A stretch of 64,000 nucleotides of DNA from Torreya grandis (GCA_037957365.1 JARHVA010001175.1:1457001-1521000), one strand, 5' to 3'; numbered from the stretch's first letter, positions 1 to 13,400 are shown. The notes: generated by a model not told the origin, from the sequence alone. Translations and numbers: made by a program.

Positions 1-2000
1 GTAGATTTGACAATGAATCAAAAACTTGGTCTAGTGTACCTTGCAAAGGAACTTGAAAAAATATGGGACTAGGAGGTGAAGATAGGGGATGAAAGAATAA
101 CTTGAGAAGGAATAGGATTAATTTTTGTAGTGGTACTCATGGGAAGAACTAAGGAAAATATTTCTTGTGAAACTATGGCTTGAGAAGTTTTAGCCAAAGG
201 AACCTTTAATTGAATAGTCTCTACTTGTATAGGTTGTTCAAGCATTGGATGAGACACTTGTGACATTGTTGATTGAGGTTGTGCCTCACTTGTGACCGAG
301 ACTTTTTTTTTCTCCACTTGATCACTTTCCTCGACACTTGTTTCTTTGCCTTTCTTCTTTCCTTTACTAACAAACACAAATTTTGGATTTTATCTAGAAG
401 TAGAGGGCTCCTCTTTATTTTTGGTCCTAAGCTCCTCTCATTTTTTAGTAGTTTCTTCATCATACTCCTCTTAAGAACCAGTCTTAAAATGTTTCAACTT
501 AATTATTTTGGATTCCAACCAAGCATTAGTTCTTGTAAGAATATATTTAAATATATCTCTAATGGAAATGGATTCTTGAGCTAAACATTGGATAGAAAGG
601 AGAGGAGTTGAAGCCACTTAATTTTACTCATACAATAGATCTAATACATTACCAACATCTATCAAATCCCTAGGAATATTTTCCAACTCCAAATTGACAA
701 TCTGATAGTAGTAAGGTGACTATAATCAAGTTTCCTTATATCTTCATTAGTTATGCATTCTACCTAAATATCTTCAATTCTATGTACATGAGTTATATTA
801 CACTTGAGCCTCTCCTTCATCATTCTATAATAAAAAAATTCTCTACTTCTAAATTTTTTAAGCGTAACCCACTGCATCTTAGTTTCCATAGTCTTAGCCT
901 TTGAAGTAGTGGAAATTGTGTATCGACCAATACTAATTGGAAATTTGAAACCTCTCTTGTGAGCATCTAATTTTTTTTATGCATGTTCATCACTTGTCTA
1001 CATATTTCCATTAGTATTAGTTTATCACTTGGGTATCTAGGTAGCATGTAATGCTATTCATCAAATCATCCTACCTTGATGTATGTAAAAGTTATTAATT
1101 GCAAGAAAATACATCTAACCCTATTAACATGTACCAATGCCTAATCTAAAACTCTCTTCTTTTTAAGTTTTTTAATCAAGAGTACAAACAAATATATAGA
1201 AGAAAGCATCACTAACTCTCTTGTAATGCTTGACACTTTATTTTAGAGTTAGATATGGATAGTGCTCATATATAGGAATATTTTTCCTTTCACTGATAGA
1301 ATTTAAATGCAATAAAGACTTCATGTTGGTTACAACATATACTAGATATGAAGTCATATAAAACTTGAGTGAAGAAGCTACCTCAGAGAGCTGATGACAA
1401 ATAACATCACTGATATGTTTACCCCAAAAGATTCTTTGCTTGTTTCTTTTAATAACCAAAATGTATTGATACATCCAGTCATGATAAATGTTTGAAATAG
1501 ACAAACCTTTCACTCTACTAAGGAGAGTAATCAAATCCCTAATCTCCTCCATCAAATCACTCTGATATAAATACTTGGGCCATCTAGAAATGGTGGGTCA
1601 TGGAGTTTTTATAAATTTGGTATTGATATGTTTTTTACACTTCTCAATATATTTGTCATAATATTCTTGAGCTGACTCCATATTCAAATCATAATATTCC
1701 TTAATCTCAAAAAGGTGAAAATTTTTATCAAAACATTCCTCATCAAGGTGAATGATCACCTTTCCCTCTAAATCCTTTATCAATTTGCTTTATTTATCAA
1801 AGTGTATTGCCGTGGTCAAGACAAACTTAGAATCATGTGTTGATACTAGAAATGTAGTAGCCAAATGAATTACATTATTAAGTACTAGCTATATATGAGG
1901 TGTAATGGGTTCTCTTCCCAATCTTTGTAAAAATTTAGCCATGTCCACATGACCAATTTTTTATCTCCAATTTGATCCACATTTAAATCAACTACAGATA
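1..2000 (-). pseudogene. Decayed gag-like retroelement protein, copy 1 (runs off the left edge)
   Basis: Reading the minus strand from about 2,000 down to 1 gives a near-continuous protein trace broken by stops and frame changes. The best open pieces are 1,598-1,783 and 1,238-1,555. Landmarks in order: a segment with GREPITPHI near 1,905; YYDKYIEKC near 1,650; FYMTSYLVYVV near 1,331-1,363; a YKRVSDAFF motif near 1,220; HKRGFKFPISIGRYT at about 914-957; a lysine-rich tail below 500. The same landmarks occur in the same order at 27.2-30.2 kb, which is the main evidence that this was a real protein. I recognise the pattern as a recurrent, uncharacterised retroelement-associated protein of large plant genomes; its gag-like role is inferred. 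No RT or integrase accompanies it in view. The N-terminal boundary is uncertain because of a frameshift near 1,980. Confidence 0.6.
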
Positions 2001-2241
2001 ATGAGAAGACACTTTGATTCCTGTAAATCATTCTCTTCTTTTTTAGAGAAATTTTTGACATTAATCAAATAGTTGCTAAGTAAGAAAATTTGATTATCCA
2101 AAGTTAGTATTTTTTGTCATTTTTTTGGAAATGTGTAGTTTAGATAAAAGTTTTTGAAATATGTAATGGGTTGATCACTTTTGTGTAGTTCAAATATTTT
2201 TTTCCAAATTATATGAGAAAAAGGTAAAATTTTGGGATAAG

Positions 2242-2568
2242 GTGTAAGTTAGAGAAAATTCTTTGATCTACACCAAGGGGTAGGCTTGGGTGTAGGTCAG
2301 AGAATTTTCTTTGACATGAACCCTAATTGGGGTTTGGTCTTTCATGTAGGTCAAATAATTTTCTCTAACCTTCATGGGTTTGATATTAGGTGCATATTAG
2401 AGAAAATTATTTGAAGTGCATCAAAGGGTAGGTTGATGTGCACTTCAGAGAATTTTCTCTAGGTTACACTGGGAAGAAGGAAAATGATGCATATCAGAGA
2501 ATTTTCTTTGAAGTGCACCCTTGGAGTTGGTTTAGTACTCGTCAGAGAATTTTATCTTGGGTTCACCC
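2242..2568. repeat. Tandem array of about seven 45-52 bp hairpin-forming units
   Basis: Seven imperfect units follow one another. Each has the form GTGTAGGTCAGAGAATTTT, then CTTTGA and a complement of the start (TACACC or TGCACC), then a G/T-rich spacer. The core is nearly palindromic, for example AGAGAATTTTCTCT in unit 5, and the outer GTGTA/TACAC or TGCA/TGCA pairs extend the stem. The units differ at many positions, so the array is old. It lies just upstream, on the minus strand, of gag-like copy 1, in what I take to be the leader of that element. Confidence 0.75.
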
Positions 2569-3027
2569 ATGAAAAAGGATTTTGGTGATGGGTGAATGCA
2601 TAAGGTGATAATGGTGAAGGGGTTTAACAGAACATTGACGAAGAAAATAAATATGATTTTTACAAGGTTTATGATTAAAAAGGAAAAGAGGGTTTTCATG
2701 AAATATGAGATAATCAGAAAGATACAAAGTGTGGAAACTAAAAAGGAAAAGTAAAACCCTATGAAACAAATAAAAAAAAAAGAAAAAGCTTCATGACCAC
2801 TCCTATATTCTAAAAAAGAAAGTTAAAAGCACAAAAAAAATATTTGAAAGGTGATGCAAGCGAGCTTAAAAATGATGAGAGTGGGAGTGCACATGAGGTT
2901 AAAAATGGTGAAGAGAAAGAATTAGTGGTTAAAATTAAATTACTAGGGTTAAATATAATAAAAAAGAGTAGTTAATGTGAAATTAATTACCATCAAAATG
3001 GTGGGTCCTAGGTGTAGGGTCAGAAAA

Positions 3028-3190
3028 AATTCCTTAATTTGCATATGCAATCTAAAAAAAATTCTTTGAATTTACAAATGAAATCTAAAAAAAATATCTG
3101 ACTCTACAAATGCAATCTCAAAAAAATTATCTGACTCTGCAAATACAATCTCAAAAAAAATTATCAAATGCTGAAAATGCAATCAAAACA
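3028..3190. repeat. Tandem array of about five 32-34 bp A-rich units
   Basis: The repeated pattern is ATCTGACTCTGCAAATGC followed by AATCTCAAAAAAA, seen about five times with substitutions. The sequence just before it (3,011-3,030) begins GGTGTAGGGTCAGA, like the units at 2,242-2,568, so the two arrays may share an origin. Confidence 0.7.
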
Positions 3191-3459
3191 TATGTAAAAT
3201 CAAGAAAATTCATCGACTTTGAATAGAAAGAAACAAAGTGTAATTCAAAGAAAATTCTCCAAACTACACAAAAATAAAATTTCCTAAAAATATCAACTTT
3301 TTTGGGAAAGACAAATACAAAGAGGTAGATATTTACCTCATTTTGCATGATTAGAGATAATGGGCTATGAAATGGGAAAAAATCATAGGGGTTATCCCAT
3401 GAATTGATCCTACTAAATTAAAGGAAAACACCTATCATTTGTTATTTTTTCTAATTTTT

Positions 3460-3680
3460 AGATCTTGTAAAGACTACAAAATACCAATTATTCATGTCTT
3501 CAACATTGTCTTCATAATCATATTCATTTAAAGAATTTGTGAAGTCACCACTAGGTTCTTTAATTTCACATTCTTGAGGATCTATATTTTATAATTCAAT
3601 TTCTTCTTCAATCTCTTCATATCCAAATATTTCTTCTATTTATAAAAAACCATTTACAGGTGGATTTGTATTTTGTTAAG
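3460..3680 (-). pseudogene. Short acidic coding-like fragment
   Basis: One minus-strand frame reads as an acidic peptide rich in E, D, Y and N, with pieces such as GYEEIEEEIEL and NEYDYEDNVEDMNNW, and only one or two stops. It may be a remnant of an extra ORF or of a gag tail of the element that carries gag-like copy 1. I do not recognise a family. AT-rich sequence can produce E/D/N/Y-rich frames by chance, so confidence is low. Confidence 0.3.
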
Positions 3681-4216
3681 AAGTAGCATCCAATGCAAAA
3701 TTTTGTCAAAGATCTTAGAATCAAGGATGATCTCTTTAAAAAGGAACATAGTTTCTTATTGGGATGTTTTGATAAGGAGGTGCGATGGTTATATAAGTTA
3801 GTTATTTCTTTAAATATTTATATCATTATCCATTTTTTGGAAATTTTTTTCTATCAAATATTGACTTAAACTTTGGATTTTACCCTTAGATGATTCCCTT
3901 TCTATTTTTTCTAGCCATTATCATATCATATTTGACATCAATAGATAATTTTTGAGCTATGATGGCTATGTTGGCTCTTCTCAATTGATAATTTACCTCT
4001 GATAATTGAGAATTAATTAAAAAAAACTTCTATTTCTCATATGTTAATTTGGTAGTTATTGGTGTTTTATGTAGTAGATTATTGAATTTAGGTATGAAAT
4101 ATAGCATAGTTTTGTATGTTTTTTTATTCACTTGAGTCGATCCAATAATGAGTGTAAATAATATGCTAGTTTGAATCTATTTTCAAACTAGGTTTTCATA
4201 TTATTCTAATTGGCTA

Positions 4217-4221
4217 TTACT
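4217..4221. repeat. Target-site duplication TTACT, left copy
   Basis: TTACT directly precedes the left 7.1-kb LTR and recurs at 24,822-24,826 directly after the right LTR. Five bases is the usual size for Ty3/gypsy integration. A 5-base match is weak on its own, but both copies sit exactly at the ends of the aligned LTRs. Confidence 0.6.
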
Positions 4222-7200
4222 TATTGTCAATCAAGAGTGTACCCTTGTGAGAAAGTGTGTTATTCCTCACTCCTATTGGAACATGGAATATCTCCAAAGT
4301 ATGGGTGATATCAGAAGGGATAAAACCTCTAGAGAGGGTTAGTTCCTTTGGTGCTCTCACAAAATCTTACTTTTAAATTACTACCTACTGATTTTGGAAA
4401 TGAAAAGGGTGCTAATGTTACTATTTGCAATGAAAATGAAAAGAAACTAGAAATGAAAGGTGATGAACCAATTGTTTTGTGACCACTTATTATTACAATG
4501 ACACTCTAGTGAGAGGGAAAATCTTGAATACACTCACTACACTCAAGTAATATTTCTACAATAGTGTTTCACAATAAGGACTTTATAAACTCAATTTATG
4601 AAAAGGACTAAAATCACATCCGATACATGAATTTAAGCTTGTTTTAGACACTTATAATGACCTATATAAAATAAAAAATCTCTAATGAAGGTACAAAATA
4701 TAGATAATAACAAAGGAAAACAAGTATTTCACTAAGCTATATCAATGGCAAGCACATACACTTCACTTTAAAAACTTGAAAATGGAGGAATTTAACTTCA
4801 TATTTATCTCAAGAGGTGAATATTTTTTTTGATATCATTTAGGAAAAATCTAAAAATCAAATAGTGATGTTACATTTTGGAAAAAATGAATTAATATATC
4901 AAATAAAATCTTGGAGACAAAGTAACCCCAAAGTATGGAACTTCAAACTTGGTCAAAAACTCCTCCTTCAGTGATATGTATCATTAATCAACATATCAAA
5001 CCTTGGTCCTCCATAGGATGGCATGGAATATAAAATTTCAAATTTTTTTTGGCTTTGAATACTTTTCATAATTTTTATTCAAGCTTAGAGCGCTTGGAGA
5101 GTGCCTAGATTCTTGCTCCAACCCCTAAATTTTAGCCTTCATGTCTTCTTGAATAATGAGTCTCTCTCAATGGATGTAGGATTTAAATACCATTTAAATC
5201 CTTTGTTTAACCCTTATTTTTCTCATGAATTATACTTTAACACTTTTCAAAAGTTTGTTTTAATACTTCTTTAACCTTCTCTTGACTTAGTCTTCAAATG
5301 TGGTATAAGAACGAAAAAGTGCCCTTCTTGAGCTTGTAGATATTTTCAAACTTGTTATCCTTAATTAAAAAATTCTAATTAATTATTCCTAGGTTTAATT
5401 TTGCATATTATTTCATGTATTATATTTTTAAATCCTTGTGAAGACTTATATTCATTCATTTTGTCTCTTAGTTCCTTAAATCTCTCATCATCTACTAGGA
5501 ATAGAAGGAAAAAGGTTTATATTTCTTCAAATTTGATTAAATTATGAATATATCCCCCATGTAATAACTAATAAGATAACACAATACCTAGGATAATTAA
5601 ATTAAATGCATCAAACACTCATAAAGACCTGGAACAACATAAAACCATGTTTTTCTATGAACTCTGTATAGCCTTTTTTCTAAAAATCTCCTTGTCTAGG
5701 ATAATTTAGAGGTAATGATGAGAAAATAATAATTTTTAAAGGTAAAATATATCATCTTACATCTCCATACATAATTTTTTGTCCAAAATCCAAGTGTAGA
5801 CATATTTTATAGTCCATTCTTTCACCAGAATTAGGCCTAATTAGCCCTTTTAGCCCTAGAAAGAGAAATGTTGATACTATGATCTCACACATGTGTGAAA
5901 CATAAAAAAATGTTTTATAAACTTTTAAAATTATCCCAACATTATCCATGTCAAAAAAAATTTTCTAAAACACTATGGAGGTACTAAAACCATGAAATGG
6001 CCATTGGAAGGTTTGCCTTTTTGAGGCATTTTCTGACTAGCCTTAAAAGATTGAATGATTTGGGAATTTATGTATGTGTTATTATGTTTTTTTGAGTTTT
6101 TTTAGGTAGAAAAAGTTTTAATATACCCTCTCCATAAATTTTCATCCTTATACACTAATAAAAATTCACATTTTATCTCAAAAACATGGAAAAGTATAAT
6201 TTATGTACTATTTCATACAAAGGTAGGTACATAAAAATTTCATGTGATGGACCATATAATATCATAAAAAAAAATTGATATTTTTTAGGAAGAAACTATG
6301 GAATTTTATGGGTTTTCAAACTCAATCTCTGTAAATTAGTTTAAATTAAGGTTTTAGGAGGGTTTATGGTAGTTTTCACCCTAAAGGATGATTCATAAAT
6401 ATGTCACATCAAACCTATGAAAAAATTACACAAAATCAAATTAAAATACCCCCTATAACATCCCATAACTCTTTTAGGTCCCATGATAAACCTCCATGCT
6501 AGTGTGAGCATCCAAACCTGGCCTCTCAAGTTGATTCCTTCATTTTGTGCAACCTATTGAGTTCCTGAGCCAATAAATAGATTCTCTGTGAAATTATCTT
6601 CAAACCAAAATATTTAAAACATCTAATATATTATAATTTTCATTTCACAATTATTTTTAATTCTCATTTAGTGCTATAAATTGAAATGACCCCATTTTTG
6701 GTAACAGTTTTAGTCTAGACTAGTGGGATTTGACTGCAAATGGTCACTCACCACAACTTTTGAGTTTTTTATCATAATTTTTGGAATTTATTAATGTTAT
6801 TTAATAATAAATCAACCTTAAAAAACCATCCAAAAATTTCACAAAGTGTTTCCAAGACCACAAACACTCCTTTTGATTATTCTCTCACCATAGCCTACAT
6901 TCATGCTTGTCTGAAAGTGGCCAACCTATGACACAAAATAGAGGATATTTTACATATTTTATCATGAAAAAAAATTATATTATAGTGTTATTTTTTTCAT
7001 TATGACCCTATATACAAAGTATTAGGTCTAGATGATCCTTCTAGCACCTTCAAACATCAAAAACTCCCAAGCAGACTTTTAATGGTGAATGTGTGCAGGG
7101 TTTTTCAAGTTAACTATATGTTATGCTTTTAAAAACATTCCTTGACTTTTATCATTTTTATGTGACTAAATTTATAGTATATAATAATTTTTTAATACAT

Positions 7201-10200
7201 TTAATTCATAATCATGATCTAAATATTATCCAAAACCCTTCCAACATTCACCTTTCTCTTGGCAAGCTTAGAATATAGTCCATTTGTGACTATAATGCTT
7301 GCTCCAAAACACCCTACTATAGATATACACTTAATTATTCCTTATTACCTGATTTTAAATCATTATTAAATTACATATTTTATCTTATATACCCTAAACT
7401 ATCATGAAACTTCTCAAAATGATCACAATCTCCTATTTGGATCATAAACACTACTAAGGTATTTTGTTGTGTTTGTTACAACTGTGGGTTATGACTGTGT
7501 TTCATAAGTTAAAGGAAATATATAATATTAAACTTTATGAACTCATAAAAATTTTACCTTTAAATATTTCCATAATAATAACAACTCCTTTCATGTTATG
7601 TCCTCATTTGATTATCCTTGCTTATAAACTTGATTGTGATTAATGGCTATAGGTGTCAAGTTAGGCTAATTATAGGTGAATTTATTCTCATAGGCCATAT
7701 ATGAATTTATTTTGAGTCATATGACTCTACATATTATAATATATTGGTATTAATATAAACTTATCTCTCCTCTTAAGATCACCATAACTACTTCATTCCA
7801 TTATATCAAAAGTGTTTGACTGTGTTTGTTATTCACTTAATTGTACTTGCTTTGTGACTAAGGTGATTTTAGGTAGTTATGTCCTAAATTGGTCATAATT
7901 TCATTATTAAATAATCTCTTTAGTTTTATTATTATTTTTTAATTGGTTAAATATACTAATAACATACCTATAAATTAGAACTAACATTACTATTAGGCCC
8001 CAACATGTCATCCCTTTTTGAAACCTATAGCTATACTTTTTGGGCCTAAAGGGGTATGTAGGTGAAGATTCTACTCTCAAGTTTATTAAGGTAGTCAATG
8101 GTATGATAATTTTTATGGTATAGGTTATTTTTATCATCATTACTCAATAATTCCATTAGAGACTCTAGAATCACATAAAATATAACCCTCTTCTCAATTT
8201 TCTCACAAACCATGTATAGACCAACCCAAGACTGTAGGTTAAGCCCTCTATATAGATAACAATGAGGTATGAGGTGAAGGACATGACATTACTTAGAAAA
8301 TAAAATCCAAATATTTTATTTGTCTTCACTCAAATTTTTACCATTTGTTTCAACAGTGATCTCCACCTCTGTAATGGAAGATTATTCTTTTATTTTTTAA
8401 GCCTCCCAGTGGAGATGGTTATACGTGATCCTTGAGTTGGATGTAGGTTTTCATAATGACTACATAGGGATTTAAACCTTAACTTATACCTTATTTTAAA
8501 CCTACATTTGTATTTTTATAACATTAGTTCCACCACATATTCAACCATCCCTTCTTGTTCATAAACCCTCTATTTGGTACTTGACTGATTGTGCTTCATA
8601 TTGAGTGTAGGAACAGTGGTTGTAGGTGATGTTACAGTTGGAAACATGACCACTCAAGGTTATTATGATTTTATCTATGAATTACAAATTCATCATATTA
8701 CAACATGTTTTATAATTATGGTTGATTAATCCTTCACACCATTAGACCTCACACAATCACTATTTGTTCATCCTCTTGTATAGTTACCCTATAGTTAACC
8801 TGTAGGTGTTATTTTATGGCAAAGAGGAGACATGTAGGTTATGATATGGGTGGAGACTCAAATTTTAAATTACTCTCAAGGTTAATAAAACCATAAGTGT
8901 CATTTAAATGACAAAAGAGTAGTTATATACAAAGCTCTAGCCTCATTAGGTTTCATAGCATTGGAAAGCTACTTGGGTTCAAAATACTATAGATAACTCT
9001 ATCATATTTTAGTGAAGAAATGTCTAAATTTTTAAATATTCCTAAATTTATTTATCTTGTTCAAAAATTATGATTTATTTCAAGGTATTACCTTTATATG
9101 TATGATACACAATAAGGTCACGTGGATACATCTACACCTTATACCTTTCACAATAAGAGGATCAAAAGAAGAGTGGAAGCCCTGTTTTGGGAATATTTAT
9201 GGAATATGTCTCCAAAATCATTATATCAATCTTATGAGCATGATTCTCAGGAAAATTTTCTGCTCCACTCTCATCATTTTTGTCATGATACCCTTAACAC
9301 TTCAAGACTTCAAGGAGAGTCCAAACAAACTTCACTCTTTGAAATCAATCTTCTTAGCTCTATATGGAAACTTGTAAGTGATCAAATAGTGGTAGTCAAG
9401 GTTATGAAAGCATGTTGTACTGTTGTGTGTCTGATGAACTACTTTCATTACCTTATTCAAATCTCCAATAAATAAATATTAAACTTTTTTTCCTACCCAT
9501 TGAGACCTCAAATCAGTCCCAAACACTTAATTTTACCCCTTAACATGTTGAATCCTCTATGAGTATCTATAGATACACCACATAAGTGACACAAAATAGT
9601 AAAAGTGTCTCTCAAATGATGTGTATTGTATATGGGTTCTTTTCACCTTGAGTTGCTTCAAACCAAATACATTCTTCCTTCCAACATGTTCATTTCATTG
9701 TGAAACACTTGTAGATGACACTTGCAGTAGCAGACAAGGTAGTGAATTGGAGTATAAACCATATGAATAGTTTATAACCATATAAATATATTTAAATACT
9801 TTTAATATCTTTAAATGAAAAATTTAGCATTAGGATATTTGAAACTAGACTAAATCTTTGACTTAACATGAATAACCTCCTCTAAGGTGTATGTAGGCGC
9901 AATTTGTTGCAGGCCTGAAAGTGCCCTATGGGAGGATTATAGATATTTTGTGCTTATTTATTAATGGATCAATCACTAAAATATTAAATTGAGTTATTAA
10001 TGAGACTAATGTATAATATAAAATCTTTAACATCAACAAAAATTTCACCTTAGTATACTAAAACCCTGCACCTTTTAAAAAACTTAGCTTAAATCCTCTC
10101 AAAGGAGATATACCTTAAAAGAAAACTTATGAACCCTTAATTTAATGAAAAATTTGTATCAAGATTTATATCATAAATTTATATCATTTTAATATTCAAA

Positions 10201-11296
10201 CATATTTTGAACAACTCATATTTTTCTTCAAAACTAACCTAAGAGACCATTTAAAAAGATAGTAAAGGAAACATGATTTAATGCTATAAATTCCTTCTTT
10301 AAAGGAGTTATCATATGATAAAAATATTATAAGGATAATAAAAACCCCTAAAATAATCCAAAAAAATATTTATCTTAATTTTAATTTGAGATTGAGAAAC
10401 AGGTCCAAGAATAGACCCCTCTCAGATGCATAGGCTATAGTGACCTACTATCACTCTTAGTAATTATTCATAAATATGAGTATACCAATAAATTAAAAAA
10501 TTCAAATTAATTAAATCTTACTAACACCTCTAACAATTCCCAAACTTTTATATCCTAACTCTCTCTCCTCTTTCCATATCGAGCATTTGAAAATTTCCCT
10601 TCTAAGGTTGGCAAGAAGGTTAATATAGGAGCAAAGTTGGTTTTTACCATTTTTTCACCTTAAAATTACTAAAATCCACTAATATGACCATTTTTTGACC
10701 CAATTAATCCTATAATATTATTTATTAAAAAAAACCTTTGAAAACCAAAATGAATGCCTTAAAAAGGCCTATTTTTAGACTAAAAAGGCTATTTTCACCA
10801 AGAATATATGATTAAAATTATATAAAATGTGTTAATAAAAATATAAAATAACTTATTAGGTGAATATATATGTAATTGATCTTTTTACTGATTGTTTATT
10901 ATCAATACCTTACAAATCCTTCTTTAGAAGGCACAAAATAATTGCATAAAAATTAATCATGAAGTTAGTTCAGAATGTGACAAACTTGATTATCCATGTG
11001 TTAATAATTTAATGACCTTAAAAAATTATATTAAACTCATAATGACACTTAATAATCTTCTTACCACTCTAAATGGCTCAAAAAGGCCAAGAAATGACTA
11101 GACAAGCACAAGACAAATGAAGGACAAGACCTTAATTCACCTAAACAACCTTAAGACCTAATAATCATGATTATTAGTGATCAATTTAAGGAATTTTTAG
11201 GACCAAATTCATGAACCACAAGATAAAATATCATGACATGCAAATTTTTGAATGGTATGGGTGAGAATTTATCTTGTGAAGTCAAAATTGTCAACA
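4222..11296 (-). repeat. Left LTR (3' LTR by pol orientation), about 7.1 kb
   Basis: Aligns end to end with 17,727-24,821. Clear shared stretches include CAATCAAGAGTGTACCC at the start, AGGCCTAATTAGCCC near 5,833, TTTGGGCCTAAAGGGG near 8,040, ACTTGTAGATGACACTTGC near 9,707 and AAATTGTCAACA at the end. The ends are near inverted (TGTCAA and TTGACA), as LTR ends usually are. I see no credible gene inside; the small ORFs here are not conserved between the two LTRs. A 7-kb LTR is exceptionally long even for Tat/Ogre-type elements. Confidence 0.8.
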
Positions 11297-11594
11297 TTTT
11301 GGTGACTCAACTAGGAAGCATGCCTACTATGATTGAGAACCAAACCATTTAAATGAATTTTGAACTCATAAAATAGTGATAAATATTATCCATGAATTCA
11401 AGTACCTTTGGACTTAAAATAATATAACTTCTTCCTTTAAAATAGGGAAAACAACACACAAAATAGGAAAAATAACTAATCAAAGAAAATGTGCAAACAA
11501 AGCACTTATTTGGGATAAAAAATAAACAAAATAATGTGTTAGGACATCACTTGGAAGAAAAAAAAATATTTAAAAGGAAATTAGATCTCAATAG
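11297..11594 (-). other. Interior 3' non-coding segment of the gypsy element
   Basis: This lies between the integrase stop and the left LTR. A purine-rich tract on the minus strand would be expected next to the LTR, but none is evident. Instead the first 23 bases read TTTTGGTGACTCAACTAGG on the plus strand, which resembles a plant gypsy PBS in the opposite orientation (see findings). Confidence 0.45.
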
Positions 11595-12700
11595 TAGTGT
11601 TTTAGATGTATCCCATTAATGGGGATTAGAAGTTCCTCACCATCCATCTTTGTAAGTTAGAAGTCATTGTGGGATTTGTAGGTAGAGATTGTATATGGGC
11701 CACTCCGAAGGGAGTCAAATTTTGTATGCCTTCCTAGTTTATCTCTATCCTCATCCCACTTGAGGAACAAATCTCCTTATTTTAAAATATGTGAAGAAGC
11801 TCATTTATCAAAGGCTCACTTCACTTGTGCTTGGTGAATTTCCATGGATAACATGGACTAATTTGTTATCTCTTCCAACTCCATAAGCTCAGAATACCTG
11901 ATCTCAATTGGTTAATTCTCCAACAACTAAATCTGATGCATTAGTTCTAAATTACTAAACTCAATATAAATGGGTAACCTTACTTCCTTACCATATACCA
12001 TCTTGTATGGAGAGTTGGATTTAATATTTTATATGTGATCTTATCATCCTATAGAGATAAATTCAACTTTAAATGTCACAACCTCTAATTATCTTCAATA
12101 GTTCTTATTATCTTTAATAGTTTCTTATTTGTGGACTCAGCAAGGCCATTACCTTGTAGATAGTAGGTTTGATGAAGTGGTGATATAAACACCATTTTGA
12201 ATAGCCCATTAGCTGATCCTACTTACCACAAAATCCATGGAATTATCAAAAATGATGGTTGAAGGAAATCCAAATCTAGTAAGCAAACCTTCATAGAAAT
12301 CTAGAACATTAGATTCATTTTCTTCTTTCAATACTACTACTTTTATCCATCTTGTGATTTAACCTATATCAGTAAGTATCCATTTAGGCTTGAGCTTGAA
12401 GGAGGATTGATAAGGCTAATAAAGTCCAATCCACATTGGACAAAGGTTTGGTCCATCACAATTGGTTAGAGAGGTAAGTCTACAAGCTTCACTTTCCCTA
12501 TAAACATAACACACTATTTACATTTCCTAACCCATGCATGATAATTGGCAAATATTTTTGGCCAATAATATCCACCTCCCATGATCTTAAGGGTTGTAGT
12601 CCTTGTGAATAAATGTCCTCCACCATGTCCAACATGGAATTATTCAATCAACCTTTATGTTTGGCTTGGTTTTATACATCTTAAAAACATGCCATTGATA
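11595..12700 (-). pseudogene. Gypsy integrase (decayed)
   Basis: The minus strand encodes an integrase with several stops. The N-terminal zinc-finger region shows GGYYWPKIFANYHAWVRKC, with the cysteine pair C-x-x-C retained. The catalytic core shows CGLDFISLINPPSSSS (first Asp, about 12,418-12,435) and TIIFDNSMDF (second Asp, about 12,232-12,259). The C-terminal part shows YKMVYGKEVRLPIYIEF, then GDLFLKWDEDRDKLGRHTK and MDGEELLIPINGIHLKHYY just before the stop. This would insert element cDNA into the host genome. The order and spacing match full-length plant gypsy integrase, so it appears complete in length but dead. Confidence 0.8.
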
Positions 12701-12899
12701 TCTTTCTTGAAAATAACACCATCAACAAGAATAAATGGAATTGATTGAAATACAATTTTTTTTAAGCACTCAAATGAGAAGGATAAATAACATCTTAGAG
12801 ATATCTTACCAAGTCATGAAACTAGCTAGAAGGTGAGGTATGACCAGATGCAACCTCTTCATCATTTGACACCAAAACCACCTCATTAGCCTCTTACAA

Positions 12900-13400
12900 G
12901 TCTTGAGCTAGATGATAAAAAAAATTATTTGCCTCTAATTAGCTTTGTGACCTTGATTTCCACATCATACTCCATTAAATTTGTTATCCAACTAGCCCTC
13001 TTCTCATTTATATCTTTGTTCAAGAGGAACTCTTTGATACTTGGATGGATAACCATTAGGAATATCTTATTATTAGATAAAAAATATCTTAACTTTTTAA
13101 GAGACCTTATCATTGAAAGTAAATGTTTTTAAATAAAATATTACCTTGTTTCACACTCCTTCAAGACTTGATTGAAAAAGTCTATTGGCTTCTCCAAAGC
13201 CTCATGATTCTATTACATAATAATGCTTGAAATGATGTCCATGTTAGCATAAGTGTACAAGATGAAATCCTCTATGAAATATATATTTATGAGTGTAGGA
13301 TCATTATCTATGTCTTTATTTAGCTATTAAAAACTCTTAACTCCTTCTTTGGACCAGATGAAACTCTAATTCTTCTTTAGTATGGTTGTAAGTGGCTTAG
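12900..13400 (-). pseudogene. Gypsy RNase H domain (decayed)
   Basis: The open part at 12,925-13,113 reads through IKEFLLNKDINEKRASWI and YDVEIKVTKLIRGKG. This is the characteristic end of the gypsy RNase H domain, where ...GRRAKWI... and ...KPTKLVKGQGL are usual. It follows RT on the minus strand with the expected spacing. The upstream catalytic residues lie in frames broken by stops and could not be traced with confidence. Confidence 0.75.

Noticed and set aside
2242..3190. The tandem arrays considered as a CRISPR-like array
   Set aside because: Units are degenerate, spacers are not unique sequences of even length, and the context is a plant retroelement leader.
9057..9475. Two overlapping plus-strand frames of 106 and 117 codons inside the left giant LTR
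   Set aside because: The corresponding part of the right LTR (about 22,560-22,960) has stops and frame changes, so nothing indicates a conserved protein.
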